Below are positions 8,588-16,206 of a stretch of 49,445 bases of DNA, in pieces. Each line of letters begins with the position of its first letter. The stretch's first letter is position 1. Origin of the DNA: Gemmatimonadota bacterium (GTDB taxonomy: Bacteria > Gemmatimonadota > Gemmatimonadetes > Longimicrobiales > Gaopeijiaceae); the NCBI GenBank assembly GCA_028873845.1, contig JAPPNO010000072.1, forward strand, positions 1 through 49,445. Direction: 5' to 3'. Below the pieces are notes generated by a model that ran no database searches, had not been told where the DNA came from, and saw nothing but the letters and a program-made list of their open reading frames with translations. The translations under genes and the position numbers were made by a program.

Positions 8588-9907
8588 CTAATCCGCCCGC
8601 CGCACGCGATACCCCTCCACCCTCTCCACCCCGAGCTCGTCACGCCTGACCGTCAGGAACATGTCCCGGTCCACCCAGCAGGGCACGAAGAACTTGTAAC
8701 ACATGAAGAGATCGAGCGGCCGGTGATCCGGCAGGACGGTCAGAACGCCCAGCCATCGCCCCCACGGACTGAAGACGCTCCACTGGTCGGGCATTCCCTT
8801 CCCGGACGCCGACCATTCCCTCACCCACAGATAACCCTCCGAGTCGACAACGAGGCCGGCCACCGGCGGATGCGACTCCTTGCGCGGCATTCCGTCGAAG
8901 ATGCCCGGAGGCAGCGGCTCACCAAAGGACTCGCCCATCGCATACATGGCATCCATCCACGCGCGGTGCGACCCGTCGGTGACGCTCACCGGATCGGTCG
9001 TCCGCCGGATGATCCGCACCAGTTCGCCGTCGAGCGAGAACTGCAGGATCTCGTTGCGGCCGCCATCGCTGATGTAGACCGAGAGCGGGTCGCCGCCGAC
9101 CGCGATGTGGGAGTCGACGGCGAAGGTAGGTACGAAGGGGTCCGCGATGCCGGCCGCGGCGTCGTTGTCCGCCACCCACATTTCCATGCCCCCCCACTTG
9201 CCGAACGAGTGCGCGTCGTAATCGTGGTCCACCCTTACGTATTCTTCGGGCCACCAGCGGTACGTGCTGCCCGGGCCGGGTTCGTTGTCCACCCCGGCCG
9301 CCTTCCGATCGATCACGCCCACGATGAACGACCCGTCCGGAAGGGTCATGAGCACGGACTCGCTCGCGTTGGGCACTCGCTCCCTGAGGGCGGCGCGGTC
9401 GATGGTCCGTTCCCGCAGGAGCGATCCGTCGGTGGCGAAGTAGATGACCGAGGTCATGTGGTAGTCCCACACGGCCAGCGTGTCCGGCGGCAAGTACTGC
9501 AGCCGCTCCGGCCGAATGAACTCGCCGGGCCCCTCTCCCACGCGCCCGATGGTGCCCGACAGCTTGCCGGAAGCTTCGAAGAGCAGCAGTCGTTGGCCCT
9601 CCGTGGACAGGATCGCCACCCTGCCGTCCGTCAGGCGGGCGATCCCGACCACATCCCAGATGAGCTGGGCCGAGTCGTTCGCCGCGCCGCCCGGGTACTC
9701 GTCTCCGCCGAGAACGATCTCGGGTTCGGGATCGATGGTCCAGAACTGGCCGGCGGGGTGCTCCGGCGTGTGGTTCACGACGATCTCGATGCCCGCGGAG
9801 TCGTGGACGGTGTAGCCGGTGCCGTTGGCGCCGGGGACCGAGGGGCGGTCGCAGGCCGCGGCGAGGATGATCGTGAAGATGGTGGCGAGGATGGTCGGCT
9901 TGCTCAT
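8588..9907 (-). CDS. six-bladed beta-propeller lipoprotein
   Basis: A 439-aa lipoprotein. The ATG at 9907 gives a signal peptide (MSKPTILATIFTIILAAAC) with lipobox AAAC and is preceded by GGGAG; the longer open frame to 10093 has no such features. Family landmarks are DSAGIEIVVNHTPEHPAGQ, EPEIVLGGDEYPGGAANDSAQ, GRVGEGPGEFIRPERLQYLP and RRDELGVERVEGYRVRRAD. Compared with 6515-7795 it has an additional insertion in the middle of the propeller (around FGKWGGMEMWVADNDAAAG). It is the furthest upstream minus-strand propeller of the array and probably has its own promoter in the AT-rich stretch beyond 10140. Confidence 0.85.
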   Translation of the reverse strand: MSKPTILATIFTIILAAACDRPSVPGANGTGYTVHDSAGIEIVVNHTPEHPAGQFWTIDPEPEIVLGGDEYPGGAANDSAQLIWDVVGIARLTDGRVAILSTEGQRLLLFEASGKLSGTIGRVGEGPGEFIRPERLQYLPPDTLAVWDYHMTSVIYFATDGSLLRERTIDRAALRERVPNASESVLMTLPDGSFIVGVIDRKAAGVDNEPGPGSTYRWWPEEYVRVDHDYDAHSFGKWGGMEMWVADNDAAAGIADPFVPTFAVDSHIAVGGDPLSVYISDGGRNEILQFSLDGELVRIIRRTTDPVSVTDGSHRAWMDAMYAMGESFGEPLPPGIFDGMPRKESHPPVAGLVVDSEGYLWVREWSASGKGMPDQWSVFSPWGRWLGVLTVLPDHRPLDLFMCYKFFVPCWVDRDMFLTVRRDELGVERVEGYRVRRAD

Positions 9908-10256
9908 CGGGGGGACTCCCTGCGCTTGGGTGGGGGACGCGCGCTCAGCGTTGGCGCGGCGGCAGATCATGACCCACAAGCAGGCAAGAACGGGGCCGCT
10001 CTCCCGAGCTCTCTTCGGGGTATCCGATTCAGCGCCGCAAGATGCTGTCGGGGCAATCCGACGCACACCCTCGTGTCCATCGTTCCACACCACGTGTCCG
10101 CCCGGCCACGATGGCCAGCGGTCAATAGTCGTTCTCAGCCACCCACAAAATGTCTACTGAACATTACATTTTGGAAACTTGGCATTACATCATAAACAAC
10201 CAGGGTCAACCGTTCCGCCCGGGATGCGCCGCCGCGCGAATGCCCGGAACGCCCCT
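9908..10256. other. intergenic region between the propeller array and qhpB
   Basis: About 350 bases with no convincing gene on either strand; the frames that cross it are antisense shadows of neighbours. The half next to qhpB (10140-10200) is strikingly AT-rich for this genome and contains an inverted repeat (listed separately). It lies downstream of qhpB and upstream of the 8588-9907 gene, so it probably holds that gene's promoter. Confidence 0.6.
10146..10173. promoter_or_regulatory. 8-bp inverted repeat, candidate operator
   Basis: CAAAATGT at 10146-10153 is the exact reverse complement of ACATTTTG at 10166-10173, with a 12-base spacer. It sits in an AT-rich island upstream of the propeller lipoprotein gene 8588-9907. 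An operator or a transcript hairpin is possible. Confidence 0.35.
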
Positions 10257-11363
10257 TCAGGAACCCCCCGGCCCCGTCCCCTCCGGAATCATGATGAACG
10301 AAGTCATGTCCGCGTCGTAGGCCACCGTGCGCCGGAATTCGTACGTGTCCGCGTCGTACACGTCGACTGTGCCGCCCGCGTTGTAGATGTACAGCAGCTC
10401 GCCGTTCGAGCTGACCTCCAGGCTCATCCGTGGCCGTCCCGCGAACCGCTGCCGGCTCTCCACCCGGCGGCCCTCCAGGTCGAAGGTCCAGAACTCGTAG
10501 TTCCCGATCTGCTGCACCAGCCCGTAGCCCTTCCTGCCCCCCGGCGCCAGCCGGAAGCTGACCCCCCGGCTCGGTCCCAGGGTGAAGAAGTCGAACTCCC
10601 GCTCGGCCAGGTTGACCCGCGCGATCCCCATGATGCGGCGGTTCTGGACGGGGTCGGTGAAGTTGAAAAGACCGGTGTGAATGCCGGTCTCGTCGTGCGA
10701 GCTGCGGGGGAAGCCGAAGCTGAAGCGTCCCAGTCCCTCCTCCAGCGGCCGCGACAGCTCCCAGCGATCCGCCTCCGTGTAGTTCTCCGTCTCCAGCACG
10801 AGAATGTCGCGGCCGAAGAAGTACAGATATTCGCCGTCGGGCGAGAACATGAGGCGCACCCGCTGCCGCTCCTCGCCGTCCGGCCACGGGATCGTGTCGG
10901 TGACCTCCTTCTCCTTCAGGTCGTACTTGAGCAGGACCGGGTCGTCGATCTCCCAGCGGTCGATCCGCTTCGTGTAGCGCATCGTGTTGAGGATGACGAA
11001 CTCCTCCTGCGGGTCGACCGTCATCCCCCAGATCCGCACCTTCGAGTTTCCCCGGCTCAGCGTGAAGCTGTCGATCGACTTGCGCGCGGCCACGTCGATG
11101 ATCTCGATCTCCTCGAACTCGGCGTTGCGCAGGTAGATGCGCTCGTGGTTCTGCGACAGCGTGAGGCTGATGGGGATTCCGGTCGTCGTCTCGATCCGGT
11201 CCACCACCTCGAGGGTGCTCTCGTCGATGACCAGGATGGACCGGTCGTAGGCGCCCATGTAGATGATGCCGTTGCCGCCGGTTTGGGCGTAGGCGGCGGA
11301 CGCGGTGACGGCGATGGCGACGAGGGCCGCGGCAGTGAGCGCGGCGGTGGACCCCCTGATCAC
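10257..11363 (-). CDS. qhpB: quinohemoprotein amine dehydrogenase beta subunit
   Basis: A 368-aa periplasmic subunit of QHNDH, the enzyme that oxidatively deaminates primary amines and passes electrons through its heme subunit. The beta subunit is a seven-bladed YVTN-like propeller that helps form the active-site cavity. The start is a GTG at 11363 whose GTGA overlaps the stop of qhpC, so the two are translationally coupled; the ATG at 11411 would extend into qhpC without reason. From the GTG there is a clean Sec signal peptide ending ASAAYA at residue 26. Repeats such as GAYDRSILVIDESTLEVVDR and LMFSPDGEYLYFFGRDILVL fit the family. The length is close to the known subunit plus its signal peptide. 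The identification rests mainly on its coupling to qhpC. Confidence 0.88.
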   Translation of the reverse strand: MIRGSTAALTAAALVAIAVTASAAYAQTGGNGIIYMGAYDRSILVIDESTLEVVDRIETTTGIPISLTLSQNHERIYLRNAEFEEIEIIDVAARKSIDSFTLSRGNSKVRIWGMTVDPQEEFVILNTMRYTKRIDRWEIDDPVLLKYDLKEKEVTDTIPWPDGEERQRVRLMFSPDGEYLYFFGRDILVLETENYTEADRWELSRPLEEGLGRFSFGFPRSSHDETGIHTGLFNFTDPVQNRRIMGIARVNLAEREFDFFTLGPSRGVSFRLAPGGRKGYGLVQQIGNYEFWTFDLEGRRVESRQRFAGRPRMSLEVSSNGELLYIYNAGGTVDVYDADTYEFRRTVAYDADMTSFIMIPEGTGPGGS

Positions 11364-11758
11364 GGGAAGATCAGGTCGATCTTGCGCCAGTCCTTCTGGG
11401 CGGACGCGCACTTGCCGGTCCAGTCGGGCGCGTGGTTCAGCTGGTCGGGGACGTGGGCGGGCCAGAAGCAGGCCAGGTGACAGTCGAAGAGGTCGCGCTC
11501 GACGGGCTGGCAGAGGCCGGCGGTGCCGCCGGTGGAGTCGACCTCCCAGCCGGGGGCGAAGACGAGAGAGCAGCCGAGGGGGATGTGGGGGCCGGAGCGG
11601 CTTTCGAGGCCCACGACGTCGAGGTCGGCGGGGGTGGCAGCGGCTGAGGCGTCCCCGTTTTCGGCGGGCTCGGGTGCCGGGGGCGCGGCCGAACCCTGGG
11701 CGCCCACATGTTCCTCAATCCGCCGGGCCTTCTGGTTGATGGCTTTCAGGTGGTCCAC
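11360..11758 (-). CDS. qhpC: quinohemoprotein amine dehydrogenase gamma subunit precursor (CTQ-bearing)
   Basis: A 132-aa precursor of the catalytic subunit. The start is a GTG at 11758 with AAGGAGG seven bases upstream. The N-terminus DHLKAINQKARRIEEH resembles the QhpC leader and has no Sec signal, as expected for export by an ABC transporter. The core contains GWEVDSTGGTAGLCQPVERD, then FDCHLACFWPAHVPD, and ends DWRKIDLIFP. Adding 56 to the mature numbering of the characterised enzymes puts every key residue in place. The CTQ pair is Cys93 and Trp99. The thioether pairs are Cys63-Glu72, Cys83-Asp89 and Cys97-Asp105. The leader, about 56 residues, is roughly twice the 28 I recall because of an Ala/Pro/Glu-rich insert. 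Cys117 is an extra cysteine. It overlaps qhpB by GTGA. Confidence 0.95.
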   Translation of the reverse strand: MDHLKAINQKARRIEEHVGAQGSAAPPAPEPAENGDASAAATPADLDVVGLESRSGPHIPLGCSLVFAPGWEVDSTGGTAGLCQPVERDLFDCHLACFWPAHVPDQLNHAPDWTGKCASAQKDWRKIDLIFP

Positions 11759-12267
11759 TCCTCGCCCTCCTTGGGGTGTACGGTGATGGCCGGTTTCAAC
11801 ATAGGGGGCCGGGGGGTAGCTGGCGAGTCCGGTCCAGTTACTGTCGGTCCGTTGCCGAAGGTCACCCGGAAACTGCCGGAGCCCCCGCCCCCGCCCCCCA
11901 GCCGCCTCTCCAACGGCGCCCCCCGCTTCGTCGACTCCGCGGTCCCGTTGCCGCTGGAGCTCGAGGCGGTGGCGTGATCGGGCGCCCATCCGTCGCCGCG
12001 GCAAGACCCGGGACAAGAGCATGTCGGAATGGGACAGGCCACCGGCGGGATTCGTGCCGCCCCCCCAAGTCAGGTGCGGCGCCTCGCACGAGACGGTGCG
12101 GCGGGTGCCGTCAAAACAGTGGCGGCGCGTCGTTCACCGCGGACGATGCACGCGTCAAGCGCCTCTATCCGACGTGTGAGGTGTGACATGACACGAGCAT
12201 CCCCCACTTTTCCCTCCACCCCAATCTCACTATACTTCGTACCATATCATATATTGGACCGTTCGAT
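11759..12267. other. 509-base region upstream of qhpC and of the divergent ATPase gene
   Basis: It holds the ribosome site of qhpC (AAGGAGG at 11766-11772, minus strand) and, at the other end, an inverted repeat at the ATPase start. A minus-strand frame from a GTG at 12042 to 11746 could encode 98 residues ending KPAITVHPKEGEEWTT, overlapping the qhpC start by a few codons. It is Gly/Ser/Pro-rich and matches nothing I know, so I do not call it a gene, though a short coupled leader peptide starting at its internal Met is possible. Confidence 0.4.
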
Positions 12268-12274
12268 ATGGTAC
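12239..12274. promoter_or_regulatory. 10-bp inverted repeat spanning the start codon of the DUF4143 ATPase gene
   Basis: GTACCATATC at 12239-12248 is the exact reverse complement of GATATGGTAC at 12265-12274, with 16 bases between; with one mismatch the arms extend to 13. The right arm contains the ATG at 12268. The stretch is AT-rich against a GC-rich background. It could be an autoregulatory operator, or a transcript hairpin that hides the start codon. Confidence 0.5.
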
Positions 12275-14505
12275 AAACTATCCCACGTCCGCATCTCCTG
12301 GCCGCTCTGCGGGACCGCTTGCTGGCTTCGCCCGCAGTCACCATTCTCGGCGCACGCCAGGTCGGCAAGACCACCATCGCGCGCGAGCTCATGGACGCAT
12401 GGCCCCGCCCGTCCGAGCACTTCGACCTGGAGAAGCCTCGCGACCGGCAGGCGCTCAGCCTCGCGCCGGAACGGGTTCTGAGCGGCTGCCGGGGGCTCGT
12501 CGTGCTGGACGAGGTGCAGCGATTGCCTCAAGTCTTCGAGATCCTGCGGCCACTGTGCGACGATCCGAATCGGAAGGCCGTCTTCGTACTTCTCGGCAGC
12601 GCCTCGCCCGGCCTTGTGAAGGGGGTCTCCGAAACCCTGGCGGGCAGGGTCCGATTCGTCGGAATGGGCGGGTTCTCCCTGCTCGAAGTGGGATCTCACC
12701 GTGCCGACCGGCTCTGGCTCCAGGGCGGGTTCCCCCGCGCGTTCCTTGCGGACTCGCCCGCCGACTGGGTGGACTGGATGGACTCGTTCACGCAGACCTT
12801 CGTGGAACGCGACATCCCGGGGATAACGCCGGGCGTATCGACCGAAGCCATCGGCCGCTGCTGGAGGATGATGGCCCATCTGCACGGGCAGCGCTGGAAC
12901 GCGGCGGAGGTCGCACGCTCGCTCGATGTCCGATCGCCCACAGCGAACCGCTACCGGGACCTTCTGGTCGGCACGTACATGGTTCGGCTGCTCCCCGCCT
13001 GGTCCGAGAACATCGCGAAGCGCGTGATGAAATCGCCGAAGGTCTACCTGCGGGACAGCGGGATGCTGCACTACCTGCTCGGCTTGGAGAGCATGCGCGA
13101 TCTCGCCGGCCATCCCCGGTACGGCGCGAGCTGGGAGGGATTCGCGCTCGAACAGGTGCTCCTGGCTCACGGCGACCGCGAATCCTACTACTATGCCACC
13201 AAGAGGGGCGCGGAGCTGGACCTGCTTCTGCGGCGGCATGGACGACACTGGGGCTTCGAGTTCAAGGCGAGCGAGGCGCCCCGCGTTACCAAGTCCATGC
13301 ACACCGTGCTTCGGGATCTCGCGCTGCAGCACCTCTGGGTCGTGTACCCGGGTTCCAGCGAGTTTCCGATGCACGACCGCATCACGGCCCTACCGCTGGC
13401 GAGAGTGCATGAACTCGATCTCAATCCGCACCCCGCACGGCGCCTCACCTCCCACCGGGCCAGGCATTCGAAGAGCGCCGGCGTCCTCAAGTACGTGCTC
13501 TATGTGGACGGGCCGTCCGACCTGGCTCTGCTGCGCGCCCTCGCCGAGCGGCTGGGGCATCCCGCGGCCGACGTGTGGGACGACCAGGCCAACGCCTTCT
13601 ACCTTCGCGACCTGCGACCGGTCGCGGGTGCCACTCAAGCCGACCCCGGTGCGCGATCAGGCCGCGATCGGCGGTCCGGCAGGAATAGGTTCGCGCTGAC
13701 GCCCGCGCAGCACTTCCGCGCTCTTCGCCGCGACGATCCCGACCTGAGAGGCCTCGCGATCCTCGACATGGGGTCAGAGCCTCGCCAGGAGGTCGAGCAG
13801 GATGGCCTGCTGACCGTCTGGTGGTGCCGGGGGGAGGTCGAACGGCACCTCCTCCGGTCCGAGGTACTCGGCATCTACGCGGCCACCCGGTACTTCAACC
13901 GGCCGGTGATCGACCGGATCGAGGACGAGTTGGTGGATGTCACCTACAGCGTTCATCCGGAGGGCGGTCGCTTCCTGGACGATCCCGAGCGGGTCGAGCG
14001 CAGTCCCAGCGAATTCGTCAGGGAATTCTTCCGGCGCCTGGCGGACCGGATCGGCGACGAGAGCCTGCTTCCTCAAGGCGGTCTGCACCGCCTGGTCCGG
14101 TCGATGGACAAGCGGGACATCCCCTCGGGAATCTCCCGGGTCCTGGATCTGCTGGACACCCTGTTCCGGCGCGCCCGGCGCGATCAGAAGTGCCCCGTCA
14201 CGGGTGGACCGGCGGCGATCAGCCGCGAGAGCGACGGTGATGTCTTCGTCGTGAGGGCGGAATGGGCGGAAGGTCCCTACCGGATCACAGGGCAGGCCCT
14301 TGCGCTCATCACGGAGGGAAATCCCGACGCGCGGACGAGGGACTGCATCGTCGAGGCTCTCCGGCGGCGGTGGGACGCCGGGGAGGATCGGCCGGTGGTG
14401 GAAAGCGAGCTGGTGGAGTCGTGCTCGCGGGCGCTGGCCTCGCCGGTTTGGGCGAGAGCGCGAGGAGCGCCTCCATCACGGCGCGGGCGCGAGGACGGTT
14501 GCTGA
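12268..14505 (+). CDS. AAA_14/DUF4143 ATPase fused to an OLD/TOPRIM-like C-terminal domain
   Basis: A 745-aa protein in two parts. Residues 1 to about 395 are a standard DUF4143-type ATPase: Walker A GARQVGKTT near residue 28, Walker B LVVLDEVQR, then a C-terminal nuclease-like fold with ELDLLLRRHGRHWGFEFKAS (a D...ExK pattern). Proteins of this family normally end there. Here the frame continues for about 350 residues with KYVLYVDGPSDLALLRALAE, LKG-like DLRGLAILDMGSEPRQ and WWCRGEVERHLL, which resemble the TOPRIM-containing tail of OLD-family nucleases. The TOPRIM acidic residues are altered (VDGPSD for EG.xD, LDMG for LDRD), so nuclease activity is doubtful. It is co-oriented with 14566-16182. 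Role unknown; defence or mobile-element association is plausible. Confidence 0.8.
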   Translation: MVQTIPRPHLLAALRDRLLASPAVTILGARQVGKTTIARELMDAWPRPSEHFDLEKPRDRQALSLAPERVLSGCRGLVVLDEVQRLPQVFEILRPLCDDPNRKAVFVLLGSASPGLVKGVSETLAGRVRFVGMGGFSLLEVGSHRADRLWLQGGFPRAFLADSPADWVDWMDSFTQTFVERDIPGITPGVSTEAIGRCWRMMAHLHGQRWNAAEVARSLDVRSPTANRYRDLLVGTYMVRLLPAWSENIAKRVMKSPKVYLRDSGMLHYLLGLESMRDLAGHPRYGASWEGFALEQVLLAHGDRESYYYATKRGAELDLLLRRHGRHWGFEFKASEAPRVTKSMHTVLRDLALQHLWVVYPGSSEFPMHDRITALPLARVHELDLNPHPARRLTSHRARHSKSAGVLKYVLYVDGPSDLALLRALAERLGHPAADVWDDQANAFYLRDLRPVAGATQADPGARSGRDRRSGRNRFALTPAQHFRALRRDDPDLRGLAILDMGSEPRQEVEQDGLLTVWWCRGEVERHLLRSEVLGIYAATRYFNRPVIDRIEDELVDVTYSVHPEGGRFLDDPERVERSPSEFVREFFRRLADRIGDESLLPQGGLHRLVRSMDKRDIPSGISRVLDLLDTLFRRARRDQKCPVTGGPAAISRESDGDVFVVRAEWAEGPYRITGQALALITEGNPDARTRDCIVEALRRRWDAGEDRPVVESELVESCSRALASPVWARARGAPPSRRGREDGC

Positions 14506-14565
14506 CGGGCCGCCGCCGGAGGCGAGTTGCGGGCGTCACGCTGCCGCGGGTATCCTTGACCAACG

Positions 14566-16182
14566 ATGACCACGCCGCCCGCCCGAGAACGAGAGCCGGT
14601 GCGCCGCACGCTGCCGCTCGGCGTCCAGTCCTTCCGGCCCATGCGGCAGGACGGGCACTACTACGTCGACAAGACGCTCCTCATCGAGCGACTCGTCCGG
14701 CAGGGATCGCGCTACTTCCTGTCGCGGCCCCGGCGCTTCGGCAAGAGCCTGCTGATCGACACGCTGGCGGAGCTCTTCCGGGGCAGCGAGGAGCTCTTCC
14801 GCGGGCTCGCGATTCACGACAGCTGGGACTGGTCCGTTCGCCGGGCCGTCGTCAGGCTCGACTTCGCCAGCGGAGTCTTCTCCACCCCTGAGCGGCTGGA
14901 GCAGGAGGTGGTCGCGCAGCTCAACGATCAGGTGCGCCAGGCCGGGCTTGGCATGGCCGAGGGCTTCGGGCCAGACGCCGACGGCACCGCCCCGCCCCTG
15001 CTGCGCCGGCTGATCCGGTCCCTGCACGAGACCACCGGCCACCGCGTCGCCGTCCTGGTCGACGAGTACGACAAGCCCATCGTCGACAACCTGGAGTCCC
15101 CGGACGTGGCCCGCACCAACCGCGACTTCCTCTCCGGGCTCTACGGCACCTTCAAGTCATGCGACGCCCACATCCGCTTTCTGCTGCTGACCGGGGTGAC
15201 CAAGTTCTCCAAGGTCAACCTGTTCTCCGGGCTGAACAACCTGACGGACATCACCCTCGACCCCCGTTTCGCCACCATCTGCGGGTACACCCAGGACGAG
15301 CTGGACACCGTCTTCGAGCAGGAGTTGGAAGCGCCGGACCTCAAGCCGCTGGACCGCGGCAAGATCAAGGAGTGGTACGACGGCTACCGCTGGCTGGGCG
15401 AGCCCGTCTACAACCCCTACGACGTGCTGCTGCTGCTGCGCATTCGCAAGTTCCGCGCCCACTGGTTCAACACGGGAACGCCGCGGTTCCTGCTCGACTT
15501 CCTGGAGCGGCGCGGCGTCACCAGCTTCGCCCTGGAGGGCATCGAGACCGACGAGTCGCTGCTGTCGGCGTTCGACGTGGACCACATCTCGACCGAGGCG
15601 CTGCTCTGGCAGACCGGATACCTGACGATCGCGGGCGTGGAGGACGACGAGGAGGGCGAAGAGATCTTCCGGCTGGGGTACCCCAACCTGGAGGTGCGCC
15701 GGAGCCTGAACCGCCACCTGTTCGGCCGCATGACCGGCCGGCGCGACGACCCCGGCACCGCGTTCTGGCGGGGCATCTTGCGCGCGCTGCGCACCGGCGA
15801 TGCGGCAGGCGTCGAGTCCGAGCTGCGCGCGCTGTTCGCGGGCATCCCGCACGAGTGGCACACCCGCAGCGACATTGCCCGCTACGAGGGCTACTACGCG
15901 AGCGTGTTCTACGCCTTCCTGCAGGGCACGGGCCTGGACGTGCGGGCCGAGGAGAGCTCGGCTGCGGGCAGGGCGGACATCGCGGTGGTGCTGGACGGCG
16001 CCGCGTGGGTCTTCGAGCTGAAGATCGAGGAGCGGGCGTCGGAGGGGGCGGCGCTGGCGCAGTTGCGGGAGCGGGGCTACGCGGACAGGCACCGCCGCGG
16101 GGGGCGGAAGGTGCACCTGGTGGGCATCCACTTCAGCGAGGAATCCAGGACCGTCACCGCGTTCGAGGTGGCGGAGGGATAG
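14566..16182 (+). CDS. AAA-ATPase-like protein with PD-(D/E)XK nuclease domain (PDDEXK_9)
   Basis: A 538-aa protein typical of the AAA-ATPase_like/PDDEXK_9 family. It begins LPLGVQSFRPMRQDGHYYVD, has the family's unusual P-loop YFLSRPRRFGKSLLIDTL, Walker B VAVLVDEYDKPIVDN and LLTGVTKFSKVNLFSGLNNL. The C-terminus holds the nuclease motif GRADIAVVLDGAAWVFELKI with the Asp and Glu-x-Lys residues present. The length is normal for the family. These genes are widely spread and often multi-copy, and their biological role is not settled. It follows the fusion ATPase by 60 bases on the same strand and converges on qhpD with a 24-base gap. Confidence 0.88.
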   Translation: MTTPPAREREPVRRTLPLGVQSFRPMRQDGHYYVDKTLLIERLVRQGSRYFLSRPRRFGKSLLIDTLAELFRGSEELFRGLAIHDSWDWSVRRAVVRLDFASGVFSTPERLEQEVVAQLNDQVRQAGLGMAEGFGPDADGTAPPLLRRLIRSLHETTGHRVAVLVDEYDKPIVDNLESPDVARTNRDFLSGLYGTFKSCDAHIRFLLLTGVTKFSKVNLFSGLNNLTDITLDPRFATICGYTQDELDTVFEQELEAPDLKPLDRGKIKEWYDGYRWLGEPVYNPYDVLLLLRIRKFRAHWFNTGTPRFLLDFLERRGVTSFALEGIETDESLLSAFDVDHISTEALLWQTGYLTIAGVEDDEEGEEIFRLGYPNLEVRRSLNRHLFGRMTGRRDDPGTAFWRGILRALRTGDAAGVESELRALFAGIPHEWHTRSDIARYEGYYASVFYAFLQGTGLDVRAEESSAAGRADIAVVLDGAAWVFELKIEERASEGAALAQLRERGYADRHRRGGRKVHLVGIHFSEESRTVTAFEVAEG

Positions 16183-16206
16183 ACGCCCGCATCCGGTTCC
16201 CGCCCC

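Noticed and set aside
8476-8643. Longer N-terminus for the 7969-8475 protein starting at the ATG at 8643
   Set aside because: The extra residues are an out-of-frame reading of the neighbouring propeller's 3' end; the paralogue and ribosome site support the TTG.
11746-12042. 98-residue ORF overlapping the qhpC start
   Set aside because: Gly/Ser/Pro-rich, with a poorly supported GTG start and no recognisable homologue; described only within the intergenic entry.
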